Assembly: GCA_937920255.1 (NCBI GenBank)
Contig: CALDSL010000555.1
Coordinates: 1-5,653 of the forward strand
Origin: an uncultured Anaerolineaceae bacterium
GTDB taxonomy: Bacteria > Chloroflexota > Anaerolineae > Anaerolineales > Anaerolineaceae
Reading direction: 5' to 3'
Length of the DNA stretch: 5,653 nucleotides
In this document: positions 1 through 5,483 of the stretch, piece after piece
How the letters are laid out: each line of letters begins with the position of its first letter
Position numbering within the stretch: the stretch's first letter is position 1
Position numbers and translations under genes: made by a program
Notes under the pieces: generated by a model
The model's input: the letters and a program-made list of their open reading frames with translations, nothing else
Database searches by the model: none
Told to the model about the DNA's origin: nothing

Positions 1-510
1 GAACCGGTGGAACCGACGGCGGGCGCGATTACCTGCACCGCCCCCGCGGCACTGACGCCCTCCTCGACTGAGGGGCCGTACTACAGCCCCAACCCGCCCG
101 AGGACAGCAACCTGGCTGACGATTTACCCGGCACGCGGCTGCTGCTGACCGGTTATGTGCTCGACACGGACTGCCAGCCCATCCCAGGCGCGCGTGTCGA
201 TTTCTGGCAGGCGGACAGCCAGGGCGTATACGATAATGCCGGCTACACCCTGCGCGGCTATCAGATCACCGCCGCCGACGGCTCGTACCGGTTGGAAACG
301 GTCATCCCCGGCCAGTACCCGGGGCGCACCGAGCATATCCACGTTAAGGTGCAGGCCCCCGGCGGGCCGGAACTGACCTCGCAGTTGTACTTCCCCGAAT
401 CGACCGGCAACAGCGGCGACCGGATTTTTGTGCCGGAGTTGGTGGTGGAGATTGTGTCAGAGGAAGGCAATCAGGTGACCGCGCGCTTTGATTTTGTCGT
501 GCAGCGTTAA
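1..510 (+). CDS. Intradiol ring-cleavage dioxygenase-like protein (5'-truncated)
   Basis: Family role: non-haem Fe(III) enzymes that split catechol-type rings between the two hydroxyls using O2. The reading frame is open from base 1; a GTG at 7 could start it, but the Pro/Thr/Ala-rich beginning looks like the linker after a signal peptide or lipoprotein Cys, so the true start is probably upstream. Counting from the GTG, visible motifs are TEGPYY (21-26), GARVDFWQAD (61-70), LRGYQ (82-86) and PGQYPGRTEHIH (101-112). The expected iron ligands are therefore Tyr25 (or Tyr26), Tyr104, His110 and His112, with the conserved Arg107. The visible part (about 169 residues) is shorter than catechol 1,2-dioxygenase and close to the single-domain dioxygenase-like proteins and the catalytic core of protocatechuate 3,4-dioxygenase subunits. 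No partner subunit or ring-degradation gene is visible. It converges on the ars/AOR genes. The family is clear; the substrate is unknown. Confidence 0.88.
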   Translation, partial: EPVEPTAGAITCTAPAALTPSSTEGPYYSPNPPEDSNLADDLPGTRLLLTGYVLDTDCQPIPGARVDFWQADSQGVYDNAGYTLRGYQITAADGSYRLETVIPGQYPGRTEHIHVKVQAPGGPELTSQLYFPESTGNSGDRIFVPELVVEIVSEEGNQVTARFDFVVQR

Positions 511-536
511 TACTGTTGCTTGTTTGATAACGCTCG

Positions 537-680
537 AAAAAGCAAACCGCGAAGAAGCGAAGAGCGCGAAGGAAACGCGAAGAAATATTTAAAACAGGTT
601 TCTTCGCGTTTTTCTTTCCCGCAGGAACATTCCCGAAGGACACCGGGACGGTGCGGGACGATGCGCGCTCTTCGCTTCTT
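537..680 (-). terminator. Putative terminator region of the ars/AOR operon
   Basis: Read on the minus strand after the ferredoxin stop, the 17-bp arm at 680-664 can pair with 568-552. It is followed about 10 nt later by a run of T (complement of the A run at 537-541). The inner 13-bp hairpin is symmetric and can also form on this strand. The outer loop is long (95 nt), so this is a weaker terminator call than its plus-strand counterpart. Confidence 0.35.
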
Positions 681-712
681 TCCCGAAGGAACACCGGGAC
701 GGTGCGCGGTGG
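549..712. repeat. Composite intergenic repeat with nested inverted and direct repeats
   Basis: The spacer between the convergent genes is built from short repeated modules. A perfect 17-bp inverted repeat (552-568 with 664-680) encloses a second perfect 13-bp one (573-585 with 599-611). The left part (about 549-583) is a chain of GCGAAG units at roughly 8-nt intervals. A direct repeat of about 25 nt occurs at 631-655 and 681-706, differing by one inserted A; each copy holds a small CACCG/CGGTG hairpin with a GGA loop. A third partial copy of its first half lies at 614-629 (15 of 16 bases match 678-693). This looks like a dispersed intergenic element with internal duplications. No believable coding frame was seen in it. 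Confidence 0.75.
573..613 (+). terminator. Putative intrinsic terminator of the dioxygenase gene
   Basis: A perfect 13-bp stem (AAACGCGAAGAAA at 573-585 pairing with 599-611) with a 13-nt loop runs into a five-T run (609-613), about 60 nt after the dioxygenase stop codon. The T run partly overlaps the stem, so the form is not fully canonical. Position and orientation suit termination of the plus-strand gene. Confidence 0.5.
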
Positions 713-746
713 AGTCCTTTAGCGTAGCTTGTAAAACGCGACCGGC

Positions 747-1136
747 TTACGACCCCATCTCGACCGCCCCGATTGGGCAGGAGAGCACGCACAGGCTGCA
801 GGCGATGCACAGCTTGCGGTGCTTGAGCAGCGGGTGGGCGCCGTTGAGGCCAATCGCCCCGGTGGGGCAGGCCTTGACGCAAATCTTGCAGTCGGTGCAC
901 AGGTCTTTATCCCATACCGGCACCGGCCAGCGGCTGCGGCGGACTTCCACGGCCAACGCGCCGGCCGGAGTTTGCACCGCCTCGTGCGGGCAGATGCGCC
1001 CGCACGCGCCGCATTCGATGCATAGGCGCTCATCCACCACGTGCAGTTCTTTGTGCGTCCCGCTGATCGCGCCCACCGGGCACAGCTTCCGGCACGCGCC
1101 ACAGCCCTTGCAGTTTTCCAAGATGTAATAGGCCAT
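747..1136 (-). CDS. Four-cluster ferredoxin-like protein, AorA-like electron-transfer subunit
   Basis: A 129-residue protein with four CxxCxxCxxxCP motifs, beginning at about residues 9 (CKGCGACRKLCP), 39 (CIECGACGRICP), 80 (CTDCKICVKACP) and 108 (CIACSLCVLSCP). It should bind four [4Fe-4S] clusters and act as a cytoplasmic electron wire; no signal peptide or membrane segment is seen. The ATG at 1136 has a G-rich ribosome site (GGGGGTG) 5 nt upstream. It starts 21 nt after the AOR stop codon, so the two are surely co-transcribed. AorA of the Aromatoleum-type tungsten aldehyde oxidoreductase is likewise a small four-cluster protein encoded beside the large subunit, so this is most likely the AOR's electron-transfer subunit. 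Other polyferredoxins partnering AOR-family enzymes (for example YdhY-like or BamC-like) are possible. No flavin subunit follows; the operon ends here against a convergent gene. Confidence 0.9.
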   Translation of the reverse strand: MAYYILENCKGCGACRKLCPVGAISGTHKELHVVDERLCIECGACGRICPHEAVQTPAGALAVEVRRSRWPVPVWDKDLCTDCKICVKACPTGAIGLNGAHPLLKHRKLCIACSLCVLSCPIGAVEMGS

Positions 1137-1157
1137 GCACCCACCCCCGACCGTATT

Positions 1158-3128
1158 TTAGCCCGGAAACTCTTCGATGCCAATGCGCTTCAGGGCGCCG
1201 TTTTGCGGGTGGCCCTGCTCGTCCCAGCCCATCTCCTGCCAGTACAGCTTCACCAGCCCTTCCAGCGGCACCGTACGCCCGGCGTTGGCGCCCTCGGTTT
1301 GCGGTGGTTGGCCCAGCGCGCGCGGGTGAACGTCGTGCCGCGCCGGCGCGCCGTGGCGCAAATTGAACGCCTGGCGCAGATCCTGGATTTCCTGCCCGAT
1401 CTGCATGTATTCATCCGGGGTTTTCTCCAGCCCGGTGGCGGCGTTGAGCCATTCAAAGATAGGCAGGCGCTGCACGCCGATCAGCGCGCCAAACAGGCAC
1501 GCCCCGGCCGCGTTGAGCACGGCGCTGAAGCGGCTGCACTGTGCCGCCCACTGCGCCTTTTCTTCATCCGCGCGGTACTTGGTGGATTTATGGTAAAAAC
1601 GCGGGCGAACCCTGGGCGCGCTCTTCACCCGCGTCCATAACTGGAACATTTCATAATACTGGTACGAGCCGAGCGTATGCCGCCCCGGCGTGGCCTCGAC
1701 CGCGGCGTGCAGGACGAACCCCGGGTCGTTGCGCCCATCGTGCATGGCCAGTTCCTGCCCGCCCGCGTGCACCGCGTAGGCCGTGCTGCCGTTCCCCAGC
1801 CGCCGCGCGGCCTGCTTGGAGCCGTCCGCCAGCAGATCGCCGATGCCCTCGCGCCGGATTATCAACTCCAGCAGCGCGCGGATCGCCTGGGTGTTGCCCC
1901 AGCGCAGTTCCAGCCCGCCGGTGTCTTCCAGCGAGATCAGCCCGTTCTCGAAGCACTCGATGGCGAAGGCCACCGCCCCGCCGGCCGAAATTGAATCCAG
2001 CCCGGCGCGATTGAGACGCTCGTTGATCTCGAAGATGCTCTCGAAATCCTCGTTCATCAGCAGCCCTGACCAGGCCAGGATGGTCTCATATTCGGGCTTG
2101 TGCGTTTCGCCGCTGCCGTTCAGGCTGGAATACCCGCCGCACCCAATCGGGCAGGCGTAGCAGTGGTACTTGGTCAGCTCGCGCCCGCGGAAGCGGTCGG
2201 GGTCAATCTGGCGTGAAACGCGAGCCGGCCAGTCACGGTTGCTGCCGGCCCAGTTCTTGATCGGCGCGTCGCCGGTTTCGATGCTGAACTGGTTCAGCCC
2301 GGAGGTGCCCCACTTTTGCAGGATGACCTTATACAGCAGCCCGTCCTGGCGCATTTGCAGCGGCAGCACACGCATCCCGCGCGCCAGCATCTCGGTGCCG
2401 CGCCCGTTGAGAAATGGCGGCTGCAGCCGCGCCCATTTGCTAAAGCTGGTGCTCAGCGCCTTCATGCGCGGCGCGTCGTGCACGTGCACCGGGTGCGCCC
2501 CGCTCAGCACCACCGCCTTGAGCCGCTTGGAGCCCATCACCGCGCCCAGCCCCGAGCGCGCCGCCAGGCGGCCCTGATCGGTGCTGATGCCGGCGATCAG
2601 CGAAAGGCGCTCGCCGGCCGGGCCTATACAGGCCACCGCAGCCTGCCGCCCGGACGACAGTTCCATCAGCGCGGTCTCGGTCTGGCGCGTGTCCAGCCCC
2701 CACAGGGGTTCCGCGTCGCGCAGCGAGGCTTGCCCGTGCTCCACCAACAGGTACACCGGCCGTGGGCTGGCGCCGGTGAAGAAGATGCCGTCGTAACCGC
2801 TGTGCTTGATGGCCGGCGCGAACATCCCGCCACAGTTGGCGTCGCCCCACGTGCCGGTCAGCGGAGACTTGGCCACCGCCATCCAGCGCCCGGTCATCAT
2901 GCTGTCGGTGGCGGTGAGCACCCCGGGCAGCATGCCGAAGATATTATCCGGCCCCAGCGCGTCCGCGCCGGGCGGGATGCGCTGGTTGAGCAGGTAGGCC
3001 GCCAGCCCCATGCCGCCCAGGTAGCGTTCGTACACCTCGCGCGGAAGACGTTCTTCGCGCAGGCTGCCGGTGGAGAGATCCACCCACAGGATTTTCCCAG
3101 TCGCGCCGCCGATGGGGCCTGGGATCAT
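1158..3128 (-). CDS. Aldehyde ferredoxin oxidoreductase (AOR) family large subunit
   Basis: A 656-residue AOR-family protein, a usual length for the family. Members carry a bis-pyranopterin tungsten (sometimes molybdenum) cofactor plus one [4Fe-4S] cluster and typically oxidise aldehydes to acids, passing electrons to ferredoxin. Visible motifs: GKILWVDLSTG (11-21), YLGGMGLAAYLL (36-47), the GG-containing segment around 94-119, IGPAGE (168-173), RSGLGAVMGSKRLKAVVL (191-208), and CYACPIGC giving cluster ligands Cys323, Cys326 and Cys330 with Cys544 (AGACLFG) as the fourth. Their order fits Pyrococcus furiosus AOR (Cys288/291/295/494). Glu348 lies 18 residues after the third Cys, like catalytic Glu313 there; His484 (PGRHT) is a candidate for the second catalytic residue. 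The ATG overlaps the acr3 stop as ATGA, with AGGTG at 3134-3138 as ribosome site. The substrate cannot be read from sequence; an AorB-like aldehyde oxidoreductase is the default. Confidence 0.93.
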   Translation of the reverse strand: MIPGPIGGATGKILWVDLSTGSLREERLPREVYERYLGGMGLAAYLLNQRIPPGADALGPDNIFGMLPGVLTATDSMMTGRWMAVAKSPLTGTWGDANCGGMFAPAIKHSGYDGIFFTGASPRPVYLLVEHGQASLRDAEPLWGLDTRQTETALMELSSGRQAAVACIGPAGERLSLIAGISTDQGRLAARSGLGAVMGSKRLKAVVLSGAHPVHVHDAPRMKALSTSFSKWARLQPPFLNGRGTEMLARGMRVLPLQMRQDGLLYKVILQKWGTSGLNQFSIETGDAPIKNWAGSNRDWPARVSRQIDPDRFRGRELTKYHCYACPIGCGGYSSLNGSGETHKPEYETILAWSGLLMNEDFESIFEINERLNRAGLDSISAGGAVAFAIECFENGLISLEDTGGLELRWGNTQAIRALLELIIRREGIGDLLADGSKQAARRLGNGSTAYAVHAGGQELAMHDGRNDPGFVLHAAVEATPGRHTLGSYQYYEMFQLWTRVKSAPRVRPRFYHKSTKYRADEEKAQWAAQCSRFSAVLNAAGACLFGALIGVQRLPIFEWLNAATGLEKTPDEYMQIGQEIQDLRQAFNLRHGAPARHDVHPRALGQPPQTEGANAGRTVPLEGLVKLYWQEMGWDEQGHPQNGALKRIGIEEFPG

Positions 3129-4237
3129 ACATGCACCTGTTCCGGCTGGCCGGCGCTAGTGTGGAACAGCCGTTTTTGCAGCCAGAACGCCACGTTGACC
3201 AGGCCGATCATCACCGGCACTTCCACCAGCGGGCCAATCACCGCGGCGAACGCCTGCCCGGAGTTGAGTCCAAACACGGCTACTGCCACGGCAATCGCCA
3301 GCTCGAAGTTGTTGGAAGCCGCGGTGAACGATAGCGTGGTGGTCTGCCGGTAGTTGGCGCCAACCGCTTTACCCATCACAAAGCTGACCAGGAACATTCC
3401 GACAAAGTAGATCAGGAGCGGAATGGCGATGCGCACCACGTCCATCGGGATGGTGACGATCAGGTTTCCCTTGAGCGAGAACATGACCAGGATGGTGAAC
3501 AGCAGGGCAATCAATGTGATGGGGCTGATCTTGGGAATGAAGGTTTTGTAATACCAGTCTTTGCCCTTTGCGCGAGTCAGCACCAAGTTGGTGATGAACC
3601 CGGCGATAAAGGGGATGCCCAGATAGATGAACACCGACCGCGCGATTTCGCCAATCGTCACATGCACCGCCACGCCCTGCAGACCAAACCAGGTGGGCAG
3701 GACGGTGATGAAAACGTAGGCGTAGACGCTATAGAACAGCACCTGAAAAATGCTATTGAAGGCCACCAACCCGGCGGCGTAATCTGTATCGCCTTTGGCC
3801 AGTTCATTCCACACGATCACCATGGCGATGCAGCGCGCCAGCCCAATCATGATCAACCCGGCCATATATTCCGGGTAGCCGCGCAGGAAGATGATCGCCA
3901 GCAGGAACATCAGCACCGGGCCGATGATCCAGTTCTGCAGCAGCGACAGGCCCAGCACCTTCCAGTTGCGGAATACCTTGCCGAGCTCGTCATAGTGCAC
4001 TTTGGCCAAAGGAGGATACATCATCAAGATCAGCCCGATGGCGATCGGGATGTTGGTCGTGCCAATCGAAACCGCCGTGTTGAATGCCTCGACGCCGGCA
4101 GGGAATAGATAGCCCAGCCCCACGCCAACCGCCATGGCCAGGAAAATCCACAGCGTCAGATACCGGTCAAGGAACGACAGCCGCCTGGTGACACTGCCAG
4201 TTTCTGTAGCCGCATTGGATAACGTCGCATTTTTCAT
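3125..4237 (-). CDS. acr3: Acr3-type arsenite efflux permease
   Basis: An integral membrane carrier of the Acr3 family (BART superfamily) that expels arsenite, normally driven by the proton motive force. About ten hydrophobic segments fill the chain after a short hydrophilic N-terminus. Using the start at 4246 for numbering, the conserved GLARCIAMVIVWNELAKGD segment (135-153) holds the essential Cys139, and Glu315 lies in NNFELAIAVAVA; the 176-residue interval equals that between Cys129 and Glu305 of Corynebacterium glutamicum Acr3. The start was moved from the ATG at 4246 to the one at 4237: AAGGAG (4248-4253) leaves only 1 nt before the first but 10 nt before the second, giving 370 residues (MKNATLS...). 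The gene begins about 19 nt after the arsR stop, and its stop overlaps the AOR start. Some genomes annotate this family as arsB, but it is unrelated to the E. coli-type ArsB. Confidence 0.95.
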   Translation of the reverse strand: MKNATLSNAATETGSVTRRLSFLDRYLTLWIFLAMAVGVGLGYLFPAGVEAFNTAVSIGTTNIPIAIGLILMMYPPLAKVHYDELGKVFRNWKVLGLSLLQNWIIGPVLMFLLAIIFLRGYPEYMAGLIMIGLARCIAMVIVWNELAKGDTDYAAGLVAFNSIFQVLFYSVYAYVFITVLPTWFGLQGVAVHVTIGEIARSVFIYLGIPFIAGFITNLVLTRAKGKDWYYKTFIPKISPITLIALLFTILVMFSLKGNLIVTIPMDVVRIAIPLLIYFVGMFLVSFVMGKAVGANYRQTTTLSFTAASNNFELAIAVAVAVFGLNSGQAFAAVIGPLVEVPVMIGLVNVAFWLQKRLFHTSAGQPEQVHV

Positions 4238-4256
4238 GGTGTGCATTCTCCTTCGG

Positions 4257-4679
4257 TCAGGATATGTTTTTGGATTTGGAGCGAGCCTTCTGGCAGGTCA
4301 ATTGCGGGTCCATGCCAGGATTGCACTGTGGGCAGGGACAGCCTTCAACCGGACGCAGCGCCAGCCGCCGCAGCGCCTCCGGCTGGATGCCCACCAGTTG
4401 CGCCGCCTGCTGCAGCAGCGTCAACACGCCGGGCTGGGTCAGCCGGTAGAAGATATTGCGGCCATCGCGGTACGATGTGACCAGGTTGGCTTTGCGCAGT
4501 ACCATCAGGTGTTGCGAGATGCTGGCCTGGCGCATCTCCAGCACCGCTTCCAGGTGGCAAACGCAGGCTTCCTGCTCGCCGATGGCGAACAGGATTTGAA
4601 TGCGCGCGGGTTGGCCGATCAGCGCCAAAAGGCGGGAAATTGCTTCGGATGGAAGGTCTGGATTGGATATATTCGCCAT
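4257..4679 (-). CDS. arsR: ArsR/SmtB-family arsenite-responsive repressor
   Basis: A 140-residue winged-helix repressor. ARIQILFAIGEQEACVCHLE (25-44) carries the arsenite-type CVC pair (Cys39, Cys41), followed by the recognition helix (RQASISQHLMVLRKANLV, 50-67) and the wing (RDGRNIFYRL, 71-80). In plasmid R773 ArsR the third As(III) ligand lies three residues after the CVC; here that position is Glu44. A Cys-rich C-terminal tail (GCPCPQC at 113-119, plus Cys129) adds four more cysteines and ends in a basic stretch. By family knowledge it represses as a dimer on an inverted repeat and releases DNA when arsenite binds. Such a repeat overlaps its own -10 box and start codon, pointing to autoregulation. 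There is no Shine-Dalgarno before the ATG at 4679; the message is probably near-leaderless. Antimonite or another thiophilic metal is an alternative inducer. Confidence 0.95.
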   Translation of the reverse strand: MANISNPDLPSEAISRLLALIGQPARIQILFAIGEQEACVCHLEAVLEMRQASISQHLMVLRKANLVTSYRDGRNIFYRLTQPGVLTLLQQAAQLVGIQPEALRRLALRPVEGCPCPQCNPGMDPQLTCQKARSKSKNIS

Positions 4680-4690
4680 AACGAATATAT
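4667..4690. promoter_or_regulatory. Probable ArsR operator
   Basis: A perfect 9-bp inverted repeat (ATATATTCG at 4667-4675, CGAATATAT at 4682-4690) is separated by 6 nt. Such AT-rich palindromes are typical ArsR/SmtB operators. It overlaps the -10 box on one side and the first arsR codons on the other, so a bound dimer would block transcription. Confidence 0.75.
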
Positions 4691-4717
4691 TATAGGCGGG
4701 CGGATACCGGCCAACAA
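4689..4717 (-). promoter_or_regulatory. arsR operon promoter
   Basis: On the minus strand a -35-like TTGTTG (4717-4712), a spacer of exactly 17 nt and a consensus TATAAT (4694-4689) precede arsR. The predicted start of transcription, near 4682, is only a few bases before the ATG at 4679. It would drive arsR, acr3, the AOR and the ferredoxin. Confidence 0.75.
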
Positions 4718-4756
4718 GGAACGAGCGTCACACAATAGGGTGAGGTTTTTCCTGTG

Positions 4757-5191
4757 TCAGTCTGCCTGCGCGCGCAGGTAGGGCACAATCTTTGTCAGAA
4801 TCGCATCGCGCACCTGGCGAAAGGCCAGCATTTGGTCTTCCGGGCTGCCTTCAGCTTTGGCTGGGTCGGGGAAGCCGATGTGTATGCGCTTTCCCTGCCC
4901 CAGCCATACCGGGCAGTTCTCGGCGGCGTCGTCGCACACCGTGATCACCACGTCAAATGCCTGGCCGCGAAAGACCTCAGTGGACTTGGACTCGCCCTGG
5001 TGTTGGATGCCCAGTTCGGCCAGCGCCTGCAGCGCCAGCGGGTGCACGTAACCGGCCGGCTGCGTGCCCGCGCTGAATGCCTCCCACTGGTCGCCCAGCG
5101 ATTGGTTGATCAGCGCTTCGGCCATTTGCGAGCGCGCGGAGTTGCCGGTGCACAGGATGAGTACCTTCTTGCGCAAAGGATTTGCATTCAT
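4757..5191 (-). CDS. arsC: Arsenate reductase, thioredoxin-coupled LMW-phosphatase type
   Basis: A cytoplasmic enzyme reducing arsenate to arsenite by a three-cysteine relay recycled by thioredoxin. Numbered from the ATG at 5191 (144 residues), it has the phosphatase-like P-loop CTGNSARS with nucleophile Cys14, Asn17, Arg20 and Ser21, the redox pair Cys86 and Cys93 in TVCDDAAENCP, and Asp109 in FPDP. Distances from the nucleophile (+3, +6, +7, +72, +79, +95) equal those of Staphylococcus aureus ArsC (Cys10, Asn13, Arg16, Ser17, Cys82, Cys89, Asp105), so all catalytic residues are present. An ATG at 5221 would add 10 residues, but it has no ribosome site and falls in the likely promoter; the ATG at 5191 has AAAGG 8 nt upstream. 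It lies upstream of arsR with a 77-nt gap containing the arsR promoter. No thioredoxin gene is in the window. Confidence 0.94.
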   Translation of the reverse strand: MNANPLRKKVLILCTGNSARSQMAEALINQSLGDQWEAFSAGTQPAGYVHPLALQALAELGIQHQGESKSTEVFRGQAFDVVITVCDDAAENCPVWLGQGKRIHIGFPDPAKAEGSPEDQMLAFRQVRDAILTKIVPYLRAQAD

Positions 5192-5206
5192 CACGCCAAC
5201 CTTTCT

Positions 5207-5228
5207 ATTTGGTATCAGCATACCAGAT
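5207..5228. promoter_or_regulatory. Palindrome overlapping a candidate arsC promoter
   Basis: Two 9-nt arms (ATTTGGTAT at 5207-5215, ATACCAGAT at 5220-5228) form an inverted repeat with a 4-nt centre and one mismatch. On the minus strand it overlaps an extended -10 match, TGG followed by TATGCT (5225-5217). Transcription would start near 5210, leaving a leader of about 19 nt with the AAAGG ribosome site. No good -35 is seen. It may be an operator; its sequence differs from the palindrome at arsR. Confidence 0.45.
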
Positions 5229-5295
5229 TTGGGTTAATGGATGCGGAAGGATTTGTTATGGTCTGGTTAACAGGGGAAGGGTCATATAGAAGAGC

Positions 5296-5326
5296 GTTGG
5301 GTTTCGCAAAAAGCGCTCAACCCAAC
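5296..5326. repeat. GTTGGGTT/AACCCAAC hairpin repeat
   Basis: A perfect 8-bp inverted repeat (GTTGGGTT at 5296-5303, AACCCAAC at 5319-5326) with a partly self-complementary centre (CGC, five A, GCG), followed by CTACC. From memory, closely similar dispersed intergenic repeats occur in many cyanobacteria and proteobacteria. Its role is unknown; it lies in the spacer between divergent genes. Confidence 0.6.
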
Positions 5327-5351
5327 CTACCTATCGAATCAGATCATCAGG

Positions 5352-5437
5352 GTTTCCATCCCCCGTACGCTTCGACGGGGCTCAGCGTACTTCACCAAGT
5401 ACGCTGAGCCCCGTCGAAGCGTACGGGGGACGGAAAC
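5352..5437. repeat. Long near-perfect inverted repeat (41-bp stem, 4-nt loop)
   Basis: Arms 5352-5392 and 5397-5437 pair at 40 of 41 positions (only 5358/5431 mismatches) around a CACC loop. Each arm contains its own small palindrome: GTACGCT and AGCGTAC, 7 bp each, separated by 12 nt (5365-5371 and 5384-5390 on the left). Two inverted copies of a short imperfect palindrome is the architecture of REP doublets (REPINs). It lies upstream of both flanking genes, so it is not a terminator for either, and it carries no gene. Confidence 0.85.
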
Positions 5438-5483
5438 GTATCGCTCACGCGGAACCCTTCGCGCGAGGCCTGCAGCGCAAGTC

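Noticed and set aside
631..706. Direct repeats as a CRISPR array
   Set aside because: Only two full copies of unequal length, separated by 25 nt that contain an arm of the surrounding inverted repeat; no array and no cas gene.
520..1128. Plus-strand open frame through the repeat spacer and the ferredoxin gene
   Set aside because: It crosses the nested repeats and then lies antisense to the four-cluster ferredoxin; no plausible protein family features.
2316..3353. Long plus-strand open frame opposite the AOR and the end of acr3
   Set aside because: It is antisense to two genes with clear family motifs, is rich in Arg/His/Pro/Ala as expected for a shadow frame in GC-rich DNA, and shows no domain motif. 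Other plus-strand frames under the ferredoxin, acr3, arsR and arsC were dropped for the same reason.
4238..4246. First ATG of acr3 at 4246
   Set aside because: The AAGGAG ribosome site ends only 1 nt before it, while it is 10 nt from the ATG at 4237.
4725..4760. Possible terminator after arsC (ACACA/TGTGT with a run of five bases of one type between)
   Set aside because: Only about 5 bp of stem with a large loop, and the homopolymer run lies inside the loop rather than after the stem.
5192..5221. N-terminal extension of arsC to the ATG at 5221
   Set aside because: No ribosome site precedes it, it overlaps the candidate -10 element, and the ATG at 5191 gives exact agreement with the usual ArsC N-terminus.
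5352..5437. Long hairpin as transposon ends or a terminator
   Set aside because: The arms are only 4 nt apart with no room for a transposase, and both flanking genes point away from it, so it terminates neither.
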